Counted from the first letter of the stretch, positions 45,322-54,840 are shown. The stretch: 64,000 bases of DNA from Stackebrandtia albiflava (GCF_007994225.1 NZ_VLLL01000009.1:147136-211135); one strand, 5' to 3'. Program-made: numbers and translations. Notes: generated from the letters alone by a model not told the origin.

Positions 45322-46971
45322 CTACCGGCCCGCCGTCTCGCGGACACCTGATAACCCGTGGCCTGTGAGGTGACCGGCATCGCCGCGCCACCCGTGGTCG
45401 AGGGCGACCGCCAACCGGCGCAGCCAACTCCGCCGGTCGCCCTGGACGGCGGGATACTCCTCGACGAAGTTCGCCCAGTCCACGTCCCACTGAAGCACGG
45501 AGCGGGGCGTGAAGTCGGCGGCCGAGTCACCCAGTTCGCGGGCGAGCACGCCGCGGACCAGATCGGGGCCGGCCGTGGTGTGTTCGGCGAGCAGCACGGC
45601 GTCGTACAGGTCCTTGCCCTGTGGATGCATGTCGGTCTCCAGCCACAACAGTTTCCACGCCAGGGACAGCGGCGCGGTGGCGGCGAGCATCGGCCGGTCC
45701 ACACCCGGGATCTCCAGCGGCTCCGGCGGCACCGGAAGCGGCTCCCTGAACACGAAGTCCGCCTGCACGGCGATCTCGGGCAATCCCTCCGGGCGGAACG
45801 GGAACACCATTCGTCTGCCGGAGGCGCGTTCGTAGGCCCAGATCTCCTCGACGGCGACGTCGCCGACCACCGTGCCGGGGCCCGGGTCGCGCCGCACCAG
45901 GGCCGTCAGATCGTCGAGGAAGCCGGCGTCCTCGACCAGGAGGGTGTCCGGCACGACGACGAAGTCCAGGTCACCCGGTTCGCGGGCGGCGTTCCCGAGC
46001 CAGGCGCTGAGTGTGACGCTGCCACGCAACACCACCGTCTCCGACCACGGTGACGCGGCGATCAGACCGAGCAGGTGCTTCATGAGGGCGCGCCGGGTGG
46101 AACGCCAGGCGGTCTCCGTGGCGCTGTCGGTGAACACCGGTTCACCGTGCCGGTACGCCCTGGAAAGGTGCAGCAGCGCAGGATCGAACACGCCGCGATA
46201 CGTGACCCCGGGGGCGTTCACCGGCCGGTAGGTCGCCGGGTACCCCGGAGTACCGGCGGGGGCGGTGCGCGCCTGGTCTTCATAGGCGCGATGGCGTTCG
46301 GTGTAACCGTCGGCATCCGTCTCGGCGGGGTCGTGAATCCAGCCGTCGTCGAGCCTCAGCTTGGAGTCGACGACGACGTACTCCTCCTCGACCTCCAGGA
46401 TGTCGTGCCCGGTCCCGCGCAGCGTCTCGATCAAGGCGGCGAGCCGGCCGCGGGCGGTCTCCTGCCCGACCCGGTGGCAGCGCTGGGTGACGAAACGTTC
46501 GTGGCCACCGTCGTCGCGATGCCGGCGGGCGTTGTGCGACAGGTGGGCGTGATGCGGCGTGACGAGATCCGCCAACGCGATCAGCCGGGACACCGAGTCG
46601 TCCGGCAGCAGCAGTTTCACGTGGTGCTCGAAGTAGCGTTCCGGCGGGTCGTCGGCGGCCTCGGCTTCGGTGACGGGGACGCCCGCGTTCCACGGCGCGG
46701 CCTCGATCTTGACCCGATCGAGGTGTAGGTTCTCCGCCGCGGCCTTCGCGGACCACTCGCGGGCGCGTTCCTCGACCTGTCGCAGCGTCCCGGAACCGGT
46801 GAAGGTCACCATCTCCTGCCGTGGCCGTTCACCGCGTTCCAGTCTGATGTCGACGTATTTGAGGCCGTGACGGGCCGCGAAACCGGCGACGCCGTCCACT
46901 CCTCGGCCCCACAGGGTGATGTGGACGTCGAAGTCGCCCTGATAGTCGGTCACGGTGGGACAGCCTGCCAT
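45322..46971 (-). CDS. AbiEii-type nucleotidyltransferase protein with an unrelated N-terminal domain
   Basis: The protein has 549 residues. Residues 1-230 (FDVHITLWGRGVDGVAGF, then YFEHHVKLLLPDD, LSHNARRHRDDGGHERFVTQR and EEEYVVVDSKLRLDDGWI) form a domain I cannot name. The C-terminal half has a nucleotidyltransferase signature of the AbiEii/AbiGii group: LRGSVTLSAWLGNAAREPGDLDFVV, then LAWKLLWLETDMHPQGKDLYDAVLLAE. Such domains act as toxins in abortive-infection systems, but here no antitoxin adjoins and the gene sits 9 nt upstream of mnmA inside a housekeeping run. Confidence 0.78.
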   Translation of the reverse strand: MAGCPTVTDYQGDFDVHITLWGRGVDGVAGFAARHGLKYVDIRLERGERPRQEMVTFTGSGTLRQVEERAREWSAKAAAENLHLDRVKIEAAPWNAGVPVTEAEAADDPPERYFEHHVKLLLPDDSVSRLIALADLVTPHHAHLSHNARRHRDDGGHERFVTQRCHRVGQETARGRLAALIETLRGTGHDILEVEEEYVVVDSKLRLDDGWIHDPAETDADGYTERHRAYEDQARTAPAGTPGYPATYRPVNAPGVTYRGVFDPALLHLSRAYRHGEPVFTDSATETAWRSTRRALMKHLLGLIAASPWSETVVLRGSVTLSAWLGNAAREPGDLDFVVVPDTLLVEDAGFLDDLTALVRRDPGPGTVVGDVAVEEIWAYERASGRRMVFPFRPEGLPEIAVQADFVFREPLPVPPEPLEIPGVDRPMLAATAPLSLAWKLLWLETDMHPQGKDLYDAVLLAEHTTAGPDLVRGVLARELGDSAADFTPRSVLQWDVDWANFVEEYPAVQGDRRSWLRRLAVALDHGWRGDAGHLTGHGLSGVRETAGR

Positions 46972-47007
46972 GCGGGCGCAACCGTTGCGCGGCGGTGGTT
47001 CGACGGG

Positions 47008-48168
47008 TCAGGACAGGCCGGCCGCGCGGGCGCGTTCCACGGCCGCGGGGAGTGCGGCGATCAGGGCGTCCACGTCCTCCCGGGTGGAGGTGTGACCGAG
47101 TGTGAAACGCAGGGACGACCGGGCGTGCGGCACCGACGCGCCCATCGCCAGCAGCACGTGTGACGGCTGCGCGACCCCCGCCGAGCAGGCCGACCCGGTG
47201 GCGCATTCGACTCCGGCGGCGTCCAGCAGCATCAGCAGGGCGTCGCCTTCGCAGCCGGGGAACGAGAAGTGCGCGTTGCCGGGCAGCCGGTCGGTCTCGG
47301 CGCCGTTGAGGACGGCGTCGGGGACGGCCTCGCGGACCCGCGCGATCAGTTCGTCCCGCAGCGAGGTCAACCGCGCGGCGGTGGCGTCACGGTGGTCGAC
47401 GGCTTCGGCGACCGCCGCCGCCAGTGCGGCGATCCCCGCCACGTCGAGGGTGCCGGAGCGGATCTCGCGTTCCTGGCCGCCACCGTGCGACAGCGGGACC
47501 ACGGCCGCGTCGCGACGCAACAGCAGTGCGCCGACCCCCACCGGTCCGCCGAGCTTGTGGCCGGTGAGCGACAGGGCGGTCAGTGCCGTGTCGGAGAAGC
47601 GGACGGGCAGTTGGCCGACGGCCTGTACGGCGTCGGAGTGGGAGGGCACACCGGCCTCCGCGGCGAGCCGCGCGGCCTCGGCGACCGGGTTGACGGTGCC
47701 GACCTCGTTGTTCGCCCACATGAGAGTGAGGAGGGCGACGTCGTCGGATTCGGCGAGGGCGTCGCGGACCCGGTCGGCCTCGACGCGGCCCTCGGCATCG
47801 GACGCGAGCCAGCCGATCTGGGCTCCCTCGTGCTGGGCGAGCCAGCGGACCACGTCGAGGACGGCGTGGTGCTCGGCCTCGCTGACCAGGATGCGGCGGC
47901 GTGCGGGGGCCGCGTCCCGCCGGGCCCAGAACACGCCCTTTATGGCCAGGTTGTTGCTCTCGGTGCCACCGGAGGTGAACACCACCTCACTGGGAGCCGC
48001 GCCGAGCCGGTCGGCGACCAGTTCCCGGGACTCCTCGACGCTGCGGCGGGCGGCGCGTCCGGCCGAGTGCAGGGACGAGGCGTTGCCTCCGATGTCGGCG
48101 GCCTTGAGGTACGCCTCCCGGGCCGCCGCAGTCATCGGGGTGGTGGCCGCGTGGTCGAGGTAGCTCAT
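47008..48168 (-). CDS. Cysteine desulfurase (IscS/NifS-like)
   Basis: The PLP enzyme releases sulfur from cysteine for tRNA thiolation and Fe-S clusters. The protein has 386 residues. It has [25 protein letters not shown], the PLP Lys in [13 protein letters not shown] and the active Cys in [11 protein letters not shown]. It is first in the run desulfurase, AbiEii-like, mnmA, metE-like, ligA. A 57-nt reading frame just upstream ends on its start codon. Confidence 0.95.
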   Translation of the reverse strand: MSYLDHAATTPMTAAAREAYLKAADIGGNASSLHSAGRAARRSVEESRELVADRLGAAPSEVVFTSGGTESNNLAIKGVFWARRDAAPARRRILVSEAEHHAVLDVVRWLAQHEGAQIGWLASDAEGRVEADRVRDALAESDDVALLTLMWANNEVGTVNPVAEAARLAAEAGVPSHSDAVQAVGQLPVRFSDTALTALSLTGHKLGGPVGVGALLLRRDAAVVPLSHGGGQEREIRSGTLDVAGIAALAAAVAEAVDHRDATAARLTSLRDELIARVREAVPDAVLNGAETDRLPGNAHFSFPGCEGDALLMLLDAAGVECATGSACSAGVAQPSHVLLAMGASVPHARSSLRFTLGHTSTREDVDALIAALPAAVERARAAGLS

Positions 48169-48221
48169 CGGGCGACGACGCCTCGGGCATGACGGGCAGT
48201 GAGCACCACATCGTCATTCAT
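48165..48221 (-). CDS. Possible 18-codon uORF coupled to the desulfurase
   Basis: An ATG at 48221 opens [18 protein letters not shown] and stops with the TGA that overlaps the desulfurase ATG (ATGA). The overlap suggests translational coupling, but no ribosome-binding site of note precedes it and the frame could be chance. Confidence 0.25.
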   Translation of the reverse strand: MNDDVVLTARHARGVVAR

Positions 48222-48369
48222 GCGCCCACCCTATGCCGCGGTTCCGGATGGGCGGGAATCGGGCACGCCGCGCGCCCGGCGGTGACCGATCTGGACCGGT
48301 AAACGCTCTCTCGACCTGCGCGGCCTTCCATATCTTGCCTACAGCCACGAGCCACGCCAGGATGTTCAC

Positions 48370-49320
48370 ATGGCAATGAATTCAGTGGAATCCGGCTCCG
48401 CGGTCACTGATCCCGCGGTTGCCACCGCATTGGCGCAGGGCCCGTTCCACGTGGCTCTGCGCGCCGCCATCACCGCGCGCGGCCTGGGCCTGGACCGGCT
48501 TCGGCACCGGCTGCTCGCGAGGGATCTCCAGGTCTCGACCACAAGTCTGAGTTACTGGCAGCACGGCCGTACCCGGCCCGAACACCCCAAGTCCATCGAA
48601 GCCGTGGCGGCTCTTGAGGAGATCCTCAATCTGCCGCCCGGAAGTCTGCGAAGCCTCCTGGGGCCTCGCCGTGCCCGGGGGCCACGCAGTCTCCGGGTGA
48701 AGCAACGCCGTCCCGAGGCCGTCATCGGCGGGGGTTCGGCGATGCGTGAACTGTGTGACCGGCTCCCCATGGCGCGGGAGCACAATCTCGACATCCTGAC
48801 CCAGCAGGTGACCGCCACGATCGACCGGGAGGGCCGCGACGCGGGCCACGACGTGTCGATGCTGGTGCGTGCCCGGCGGGACGGCGTCGACCGGCACATC
48901 GCGCTGTTCCGGGGGGATCCGGGCTGCGACATCGAGAAGGTGAAGGTGACCGCCTGGCGGGACTGCATGATCGGGCAGGTGGTGCGGCACCCCACCGAGC
49001 CGATGCTGTTGGCGGAGGTGACGTTCGGCACCACTCTGGGGCAGGGGGAGACGCATCTGCTGGAGTTCGCCGTCACCGACGGCACCAGTGAGCCCGCCAC
49101 CTGTTACGGGCAGGGTTTCCGGTATCCGGTCGGTCATTACACGTTGCAGGTCAGGTTCGATCCGGCGTTGTTGCCGCAGCGGGTCTTCCGGTTCGCGCAG
49201 TCGCGTCTGGACACCGAGCTCCAGGAGACCGGGGACATCCAGTTGAACCGGTGGCTCACCGCCCAGTTGTCGCAGTCGAACGTGCAGCCCGGCGCGTTGG
49301 GCATCGGTTGGCGGTGGTGA
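48370..49320 (+). CDS. Helix-turn-helix protein of unknown role
   Basis: The protein has 316 residues. The N-terminal region FHVALRAAITARGLGLDRLRHRLLARDLQVSTTSLSYWQHG looks like an XRE-type helix-turn-helix, followed by TRPEHPKSIEAVAALEEIL. The remaining 220 residues (HNLDILTQQVTATIDREGRD, VRARRDGVDRHIALFRGDPG, YPVGHYTLQVRFDPALLPQRVF) have the look of a beta-rich domain and contain no motif I know. Such proteins occur in actinobacteria as possible regulators. A hairpin follows the stop. Confidence 0.7.
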   Translation: MAMNSVESGSAVTDPAVATALAQGPFHVALRAAITARGLGLDRLRHRLLARDLQVSTTSLSYWQHGRTRPEHPKSIEAVAALEEILNLPPGSLRSLLGPRRARGPRSLRVKQRRPEAVIGGGSAMRELCDRLPMAREHNLDILTQQVTATIDREGRDAGHDVSMLVRARRDGVDRHIALFRGDPGCDIEKVKVTAWRDCMIGQVVRHPTEPMLLAEVTFGTTLGQGETHLLEFAVTDGTSEPATCYGQGFRYPVGHYTLQVRFDPALLPQRVFRFAQSRLDTELQETGDIQLNRWLTAQLSQSNVQPGALGIGWRW

Positions 49321-49323
49321 CGG

Positions 49324-49352
49324 CGTGGCGCACCGGTTCCCGGTGCGCCACG
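49324..49352. terminator. Bidirectional terminator
   Basis: CGTGGCGCACCGG pairs perfectly with CCGGTGCGCCACG across 3 nt, between the converging helix-turn-helix and bioY genes. Confidence 0.8.
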
Positions 49353-49357
49353 GTCGA

Positions 49358-49960
49358 TCAGCGGCGGAACCGGGTGACGAGCCGCCAGGTGCCCGGCAGC
49401 AGCGCCGCCGCGATGAGCACCTTGATGGCGTCGGTGATCAGGAACGGCACGACGCCGACGGCGAGGCCCTCGGTCCAGCTCATGCCGGTGTTGAGCACCA
49501 GGTACGGCACACCGAAGGCGTAGATGGCGAGGTTGCCGGCGATCATGATGCCGGCGGTCCGCAGGACGGTGCGGTCGCCGCCGCGCTTGGCGATCTCACC
49601 GACGAGGGCCGCCGCGGCGATGTATCCGACGATGTAGCCGAGCGAGACGATGCCGACTCCGGATTCGGCCTCGGCGAACCAGGGCATGCCGGCGGCACCG
49701 GCCGCCAGGTAGAGGCCCATGCTCAGGATGCCCCGGATCGGTCCGAGGGCGGCGCCGACCAGCAGCACGGTCAGGGTGCTCAGCGCGAACGGGACCGGGG
49801 AGATCGCGGGGATCGGGACGGCCACCTGGGCCGAGACGCCGACGAGGGCGGCACCCGCGCCGACCAGGATCGCGTCGCGGGCCCAGACTCCCAGCCGGGC
49901 GGCGGGGATGAGGTCGGCGAGCACCTGCCGGGGCGCGACGGCCGCGGAATGGGTGGTCAT
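49358..49960 (-). CDS. bioY: Biotin transporter BioY (S component)
   Basis: The protein has 200 residues from ATG 49960 (MTTHSAAVAPRQVLADLI), with GGAGGA about 8 nt upstream. Six hydrophobic segments and the BioY phrases VAVPIPAISPVPFALSTLTVLLVGAALGP and GYIVGYIAAAALVGEIA identify the biotin-binding ECF S component. No ECF ATPase genes adjoin, so it uses shared modules elsewhere or works alone. It is separated from etfA by a hairpin and is probably expressed by itself. Confidence 0.93.
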   Translation of the reverse strand: MTTHSAAVAPRQVLADLIPAARLGVWARDAILVGAGAALVGVSAQVAVPIPAISPVPFALSTLTVLLVGAALGPIRGILSMGLYLAAGAAGMPWFAEAESGVGIVSLGYIVGYIAAAALVGEIAKRGGDRTVLRTAGIMIAGNLAIYAFGVPYLVLNTGMSWTEGLAVGVVPFLITDAIKVLIAAALLPGTWRLVTRFRR

Positions 49961-50000
49961 AGGGAAATCCTCCAAATCTTTTTAGGAGAACCCCACAAAT

Positions 50001-50031
50001 AGGGGTGCGGCAGAGAATCTACCGCACCCCT
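50001..50031 (-). terminator. etf operon terminator
   Basis: AGGGGTGCGG pairs perfectly with CCGCACCCCT across an 11-nt loop, 43 nt after the etfA stop on the minus strand. Confidence 0.75.
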
Positions 50032-50073
50032 GATCACAGTGGTAGCCCGCGCACCCGTGTCATCGCGGACGGT

Positions 50074-51021
50074 TCACGCGCGGCGCTTCTTGATCTCCTC
50101 GCCGGCCTGCGGCAGCACCTTGAAGAGGTCGCCGACGACACCGAAGTCGGCGATCTCGAAGATCGGCGCGCCGTCGTCCTTGTTGACCGCCACGATGGTC
50201 TTGGAGGTCTGCATCCCCGCGCGGTGCTGGATGGCACCGGAGATGCCCGCGGCCACGTAGAGCTGCGGCGAGACGGTGGAACCGGTCTGACCCACCTGGA
50301 ACTTGTGCGGGTAGAATCCGGCGTCGGTCGCGGCCCGGGAGGCGCCCACGGCACCGCCCAGCAGGTCCGCGAACTCCTCCACGACGGAGAACTGCTCGGC
50401 GGAACCGACACCACGGCCACCGGATACGACCACCGAAGCCTCGGTGAGTTCCGGCCGGTCGCCCTTGGCCTCGGTGACCCGGTCGGAGACCGTCACGAGC
50501 TTGGCGGCGTCGGACACCGCCACCTCCACCGCGACCCGTTCGCCCGCGGCGGGTGCCGGTTCGGGGGTCAGCGAGTTCGGTTTCACGGTCACCAGCGGCA
50601 CGCCGCGGGTCACCTGGGACTTGACGACGATGCCGCCCGCGAAGATCGACTGGGTGGCGGTGCCGTCGGCCTCCAGTCCGACGACGTCGGTGAGCAGGCC
50701 GTTGTCGAGGCTCACCGCCACGCGCGCCGCGATCTCCTTGCCCTCCTGGGTGCTGGGGAGCAGGACGGCGGCGGGCCGGTGCTGCCCGATCAGGGCGGCC
50801 AGCACCTCGGCCTTGGGAGCCACCAGGTACGCGTCGAGGGCGTCGTCCTCGCCGACGTAGATCTTGGCGGCGCCGTACTCGGACAGCTTGTCCGCGATGG
50901 CGTCGGCGGTGCCCGGGGCACCCAGGACGACCGCGGAGACCTCTCCGAGGCCGCGCGCCATGGTCAGCATTTCGTAGGTGAGCTTGTTGGCCGCGCCGGC
51001 GACAACGAATACTTCAGCCAT
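50074..51021 (-). CDS. etfA: Electron transfer flavoprotein alpha subunit
   Basis: The protein has 315 residues. An N-terminal nucleotide-binding domain is followed by the FAD-binding C-terminal domain with [55 protein letters not shown] and the tail [10 protein letters not shown]. With EtfB it carries electrons from acyl-CoA and other dehydrogenases to ETF:quinone oxidoreductase. It follows etfB by 17 nt. Confidence 0.97.
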   Translation of the reverse strand: MAEVFVVAGAANKLTYEMLTMARGLGEVSAVVLGAPGTADAIADKLSEYGAAKIYVGEDDALDAYLVAPKAEVLAALIGQHRPAAVLLPSTQEGKEIAARVAVSLDNGLLTDVVGLEADGTATQSIFAGGIVVKSQVTRGVPLVTVKPNSLTPEPAPAAGERVAVEVAVSDAAKLVTVSDRVTEAKGDRPELTEASVVVSGGRGVGSAEQFSVVEEFADLLGGAVGASRAATDAGFYPHKFQVGQTGSTVSPQLYVAAGISGAIQHRAGMQTSKTIVAVNKDDGAPIFEIADFGVVGDLFKVLPQAGEEIKKRRA

Positions 51022-51038
51022 GTCTGTCTATTCCTCCG

Positions 51039-51818
51039 CTACACGAACTTCTGGGACGCCAGGTACTCGGCCAGGGCGACGCCGCCTTCGCCCTCGTCGG
51101 TGATGCGCTGGCCGGCGCTGCGCGGCGGCCGCGGTTCGGCCTGCACCACCTTGCTGGTGGCGCCCGCCGCACCGACGGTGTCGGGGGCCAGGCCCAGGTC
51201 CGACAGGCTCAGGGTGGTCACCGGCTTGCGCTTGGCGGCCATGATCCCCTTGAGCGAGGGGTAGCGCGGAGTGTTCATCGAGTCCCACACCGACACCACG
51301 GCGGGCGTGGAGGCGGTCAGCGTCTCGTGCCCGTCCTCGGTCTGACGTTCCACGGTCAGCTTCTGGCCGTCCACGGTGAGCTTGCGGGCACCGGTCATCG
51401 CGGCGACACCGAGCCGGGCGCCCAGCATCTGCGCCATGCCTCCGACCGCGCCGTCGGTGGATTCGGTGGCGCACAGCACCAGGTCGTACTCCAATGTGCC
51501 CAGCGCCGCCGCCAGCACGGCGGAGGTCGTCACCGCGCAGGAACCGGCGATGGCGTCGTCCTGCACGTGGACGGCCTTGTCCGGTCCCATCGACAGTGCC
51601 TTGCGGATGGTCTCGACGGCGTGGTCGGGACCGACGGTCAGCACGGTGACCTCGTCGGCCTGCCCGGCGTCCGCCAGAGCCATGGCCGCTTCGATGGCGT
51701 TCTCGTCCAGTTCACTGATCACGTTGGACGCCGACGCGCGGTCGACGGTGAAATCGGAGCTCAGGTGCCGCTCCAGCCCCGAATCGGGTACCTGCTTGAC
51801 AAGGACAACGATCTTCAT
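51039..51818 (-). CDS. etfB: Electron transfer flavoprotein beta subunit
   Basis: The protein has 259 residues. MKIVVLVKQVPDSG opens the family fold, SELDENAIEAAMAL and VGPDHAVETIRKALSMGPDKAVHV follow, and LCATESTDGAVGGMAQMLGARLGV carries the AMP site. It is first in etfBA. It is a typical actinobacterial member, without oddities. Confidence 0.97.
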   Translation of the reverse strand: MKIVVLVKQVPDSGLERHLSSDFTVDRASASNVISELDENAIEAAMALADAGQADEVTVLTVGPDHAVETIRKALSMGPDKAVHVQDDAIAGSCAVTTSAVLAAALGTLEYDLVLCATESTDGAVGGMAQMLGARLGVAAMTGARKLTVDGQKLTVERQTEDGHETLTASTPAVVSVWDSMNTPRYPSLKGIMAAKRKPVTTLSLSDLGLAPDTVGAAGATSKVVQAEPRPPRSAGQRITDEGEGGVALAEYLASQKFV

Positions 51819-52386
51819 CTAGGTCTCGGGGTTCCGGTCTGGGACTCGGCTCCCCTGCCTCCAATCTCAGAGAGTGTCTGGTGTCGCGGTCGATCACTGG
51901 TCACGCCGTGGCCGTCCGCTCGGTTCGGGGCGGCGACGCGCGTGGCCATCCCACGACCATCCCGTCACGGGCACACGGGCGGCCCACCACTTGATGACCG
52001 AGACCACCGTAGGCGGTCGCCGGGAGCCCTCGGGCGGCGCCGGGAGACCCGCGTGGGCGGTCACCGCGGCGTGCGCCGGTCGAGACCACGTCATCCCCGC
52101 CTCCTCGTGCCTCACGTCGTGACCGTGACCCGGCCGTCCTCCGTGGTCGTGGAGCACCGGATCGGGTCACACCATTCTCAACGAACCTACGGCCCCGTCC
52201 TCCCGCCGCGGGGTGAATCGCGTCTCGTACGGCCGCCACGGCGAATACTACCCTGACAAGTTACCGGCGGGTAACCAGGCGGTTCCCCGGTTCCGGTCGT
52301 CCCGACGCCACCGGTGGGGTACCGACGCCACGTGACCGGACTCACCGCCACATCGTCCTGGGCGCCGGGGCCGCCCGTATCCTTGA
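51819..52386. other. 568-nt intergenic region
   Basis: Between divergent etfB and the kinase-like gene there is no recognised gene. It contains a doubtful minus-strand frame (51894-52094) and must hold the etfB promoter. No repeats or RNA genes were seen. The sequence is unusually rich in GGTCG/CGACC-type words but shows no clear structure. Confidence 0.5.
51894..52094 (-). CDS. Doubtful 66-residue ORF
   Basis: ATG 52094 has an excellent AGGAGG 7 nt upstream (MTWSRPAHAAVTAHAGLPAP). The product is rich in Arg, Pro and Trp and matches nothing I know. It runs toward etfB, ending 75 nt before it, so a small coupled gene is possible; codon use is not persuasive. Confidence 0.2.
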   Translation of the reverse strand: MTWSRPAHAAVTAHAGLPAPPEGSRRPPTVVSVIKWWAARVPVTGWSWDGHARRRPEPSGRPRRDQ

Positions 52387-52389
52387 GTG

Positions 52390-53091
52390 GTGCCGCATGA
52401 ATCCCGCCGGGCGACCATCGCACTCATCGGCATCGACGGAGCCGGGAAGACGACACAGGCCACCCGGCTGGCCGAATGGCTCACCACGCTCGGCCACCCG
52501 GTCCGCTACCGGCTGGCCGCCAGCGGGCGGCGCGTCCTCGGCAACGCCGCGCGGCACCTGGGCCGACGGGACTCCGTCGCCCTACTCGGGCCGCGCATGG
52601 CGCTGCGCGCCGAGACCTGGCTGCGACACGCCAACCTGGTCGCCGCCCGCAACGCCCCCATCCTCGTCGCGGACCGCTACGACGTCTGCCAGTACGCGCG
52701 GACCAGGATGCTCTACCCCGCCATGGAACCGTGGGTCCGGCGGCGGCTGAGCCCCCACCCCGACCCCGACGTGACGTTGTTCCTGGAGATACCCCCGGAG
52801 GTCGCCCACCTGCGGGTCAAGGAACGGGGCATCGACCACGAGACCGTCGACGAACTGATCGCCCTCGACGCCGCCTACCGGTCGCTACCCGAAGCCGGTG
52901 AGTACGTGTTCGTCGACGCCAACCGGGAACCCGACACCGTCAGCGGCGACATCCGTGCCGAGGTGCGGTCGGCGTTGCCCGGTCTGTTCCCCGGCAGGGC
53001 ATTATTGAGCCATGGGCCGCTTCGTCGTCATCGTCGCGTTGGCATATCTGGCATCCCTCATCGCCGCGGTCGCCGACTGCCTCGGAGGTGA
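52390..53091 (+). CDS. Thymidylate-kinase-like P-loop protein
   Basis: The protein has 233 residues from GTG 52390 (VPHESRRATIALIGIDGAGK). P-loop GIDGAGKTTQ, the DRY motif of thymidylate kinases in LVADRYDVCQYARTRML, and FLEIPPEVAHLRVKERG are visible. It lacks the classical lid Arg cluster, so it may phosphorylate another nucleotide or sugar. TATCCT starts 12 nt before this GTG, favouring a leaderless start over the GTG at 52387. Its last 80 nt overlap the next gene, and the extra tail (LLSHGPLRRHRRVGISGIPH) looks non-conserved. Confidence 0.82.
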   Translation: MPHESRRATIALIGIDGAGKTTQATRLAEWLTTLGHPVRYRLAASGRRVLGNAARHLGRRDSVALLGPRMALRAETWLRHANLVAARNAPILVADRYDVCQYARTRMLYPAMEPWVRRRLSPHPDPDVTLFLEIPPEVAHLRVKERGIDHETVDELIALDAAYRSLPEAGEYVFVDANREPDTVSGDIRAEVRSALPGLFPGRALLSHGPLRRHRRVGISGIPHRRGRRLPRR

Positions 53092-53302
53092 GCACCCGCC
53101 ACGTCGCCTCACCCGCGGACTGTGGGTACTGATCATCGTGCTGTTGCCGATCGGCGGCGCGATCGCCTGGTTCACCGCCGGCCGCCATCGCGGCCGCCCC
53201 GCCGGGCCGGCCCGGCCCGCCAGGGCCACCGGCCCCGACGACGACCCCGACTTCCTCAACGACCTCCACCGCCGGTTGCGAGAGGACCGCGACGAACGCT
53301 GA
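53012..53302 (+). CDS. Small PLDc_N-type membrane protein
   Basis: The protein has 96 residues. Two hydrophobic segments (residues 3-20 and 36-55) with W-x(3)-I-x(2)-P-x-G-x(2)-x-W, here LWVLIIVLLPIGGAIAWFTAG, match the PLD-nuclease N-terminal (YxlE-like) family. The tail is charged. Its start lies 80 nt inside the kinase-like gene in another frame, which probably reflects a late stop of that gene. Role unknown. Confidence 0.8.
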   Translation: MGRFVVIVALAYLASLIAAVADCLGGEHPPRRLTRGLWVLIIVLLPIGGAIAWFTAGRHRGRPAGPARPARATGPDDDPDFLNDLHRRLREDRDER

Positions 53303-53441
53303 GGGCACCGGCCCGGCCACCCGGTTCCCACGGCCGAAGGCCGCCACCGAACCGACGCCGCCGTGACCGGAAGGGCGCGGCGACACTCCCGGCACCGTCC
53401 CGAACCGGTGCCGCCACCGTGGGACTGCGACAATCGCGGCC

Positions 53442-54722
53442 GTGCGTATCTTGATGCTCTCCTGGGAATACCCGCCGGTGCTGGTCGGCGGACTGGGCCG
53501 CCACGTGCACGCGCTGGCCACCGCCCTGGCCGCCGCCGGGCACACCGTGACGGTGGCCACCAGGCACGGCCACCACGCCGACGGCAGCCCGGCCGCGATG
53601 GACGAGACCGTCGACGGGGTACGGATCGTGCGGGCGCCGCAGGATCCGCCGCTGTTCGACTTCCATCAGGACACCCTGCTCCCGTGGACACTGGCCTTCA
53701 ACCACGCGTTGACCAGGACCGCACTGCGTGCGGCCAAGACCCAGGACTTCGACGTCGTGCACGCCCACGACTGGCTCGTCACACATGCCGCCGTGACGCT
53801 CAAACACCACCTCGAACTGCCCCTGGTGGCGACGCTGCACTCGACGGAGGCCGGCCGTCACCAGGGCTGGTTGCCCGACGACACCTCGCGCGCCATCCAC
53901 TCGCTGGAGTGGTGGCTCACCTACGAGGCGCGACGTGTCCTCACCTGCTCGGCGTACATGCGCGACGAGGTGGACGCGCTCTTCGACCTGCCCGCCGACA
54001 AGACCGAGGTCGTGCCCAACGGCGTCGACGTCTCGGCGTTCGCGTCACCCGACCCGGCCAGGGTCGCCGCGACCCGCAGCGGCTTCGGTGGCGGCCCCAT
54101 CGTCCTGCACGCCGGCCGCCTCGTCCACGAGAAGGGCGTCCAGGACCTGCTCGACGCCGCACCGTCACTCGCCGCCGCGCACCCCGGCCTGCGGGTCCTC
54201 ATCGCCGGCGAGGGACCGTGGGAGACCGAACTGCGGGAACGGGCCGCCCGGCTCGGACTGGGCGACACGGTGAGGTTCCTCGGTTTCGTGTCGGGGGAGA
54301 ACCTGCCGGTCCTGCTCGCCGCGGCGGACTGCTTCACCATCCCCAGCCGGTACGAGCCGTTCGGGATGGTGGCCCTGGAGGCGGTGGCGGCGGGAACCGT
54401 CGTGGTCGCCGCCGCCAGTGGCGGGCTCGCGGAGTTCATCATCGACTCGGAGACCGGCATGACCCACCGGCCGGGCGACCCGGCCGCCCTCGCGGCGGCG
54501 GTGTCACGGGTGCTCACCGAACCCGCGCTCGCGGCGCGGTTGCGCGCTCAGGCGACCGAGATGATCGACCGGCACTTCACCTGGGGACCGATCGCGACGC
54601 AGACGGTCGCGGCGTACCGTACCGCCGCCGACGGGGAACGCGACATGTCGGCACGGCTGATCGCCGAGGAACTGCGCGTGGTCATCCCCGAGGGAAATCT
54701 CTTCAGCCGCGACCGCCGCTGA
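53442..54722 (+). CDS. GT4 glycosyltransferase
   Basis: The protein has 426 residues from GTG 53442 (VRILMLSWEYPPVLVGGLGR). The GT-B fold has the glycogen-synthase-type N-terminus with EYPPVLVGGLGRHV, VVHAHDWL, and the acceptor/nucleotide region PIVLHAGRLVHEKGVQDLL, then SRYEPFGMVALEAVAAGTVVV with the E-x(7)-E pattern. The EYPP-GGLGRH start is typical of actinobacterial alpha-glucan enzymes (GlgM/GlgA-like), so glycogen or maltosyl-phosphate synthesis is plausible but unproved. GACAAT starts 13 nt before the GTG. Confidence 0.88.
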   Translation: MRILMLSWEYPPVLVGGLGRHVHALATALAAAGHTVTVATRHGHHADGSPAAMDETVDGVRIVRAPQDPPLFDFHQDTLLPWTLAFNHALTRTALRAAKTQDFDVVHAHDWLVTHAAVTLKHHLELPLVATLHSTEAGRHQGWLPDDTSRAIHSLEWWLTYEARRVLTCSAYMRDEVDALFDLPADKTEVVPNGVDVSAFASPDPARVAATRSGFGGGPIVLHAGRLVHEKGVQDLLDAAPSLAAAHPGLRVLIAGEGPWETELRERAARLGLGDTVRFLGFVSGENLPVLLAAADCFTIPSRYEPFGMVALEAVAAGTVVVAAASGGLAEFIIDSETGMTHRPGDPAALAAAVSRVLTEPALAARLRAQATEMIDRHFTWGPIATQTVAAYRTAADGERDMSARLIAEELRVVIPEGNLFSRDRR

Positions 54723-54744
54723 CCCGTACCGGGCCAGGGCATGA

Positions 54745-54778
54745 GAGAACCCGCCGGGTGTACACCCGGCGGGTTCTC
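54745..54778. terminator. 34-nt perfect palindrome terminator
   Basis: GAGAACCCGCCGGGTGT and its exact complement follow the glycosyltransferase stop by 23 nt. It can serve both that gene and the converging hypothetical gene. Confidence 0.85.
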
Positions 54779-54840
54779 GTCGTCTGGTCGCGGACGCGCC
54801 GTTCCGGTCGCCGGGTGTAGCCCGGTGACCGTGCGTCACA

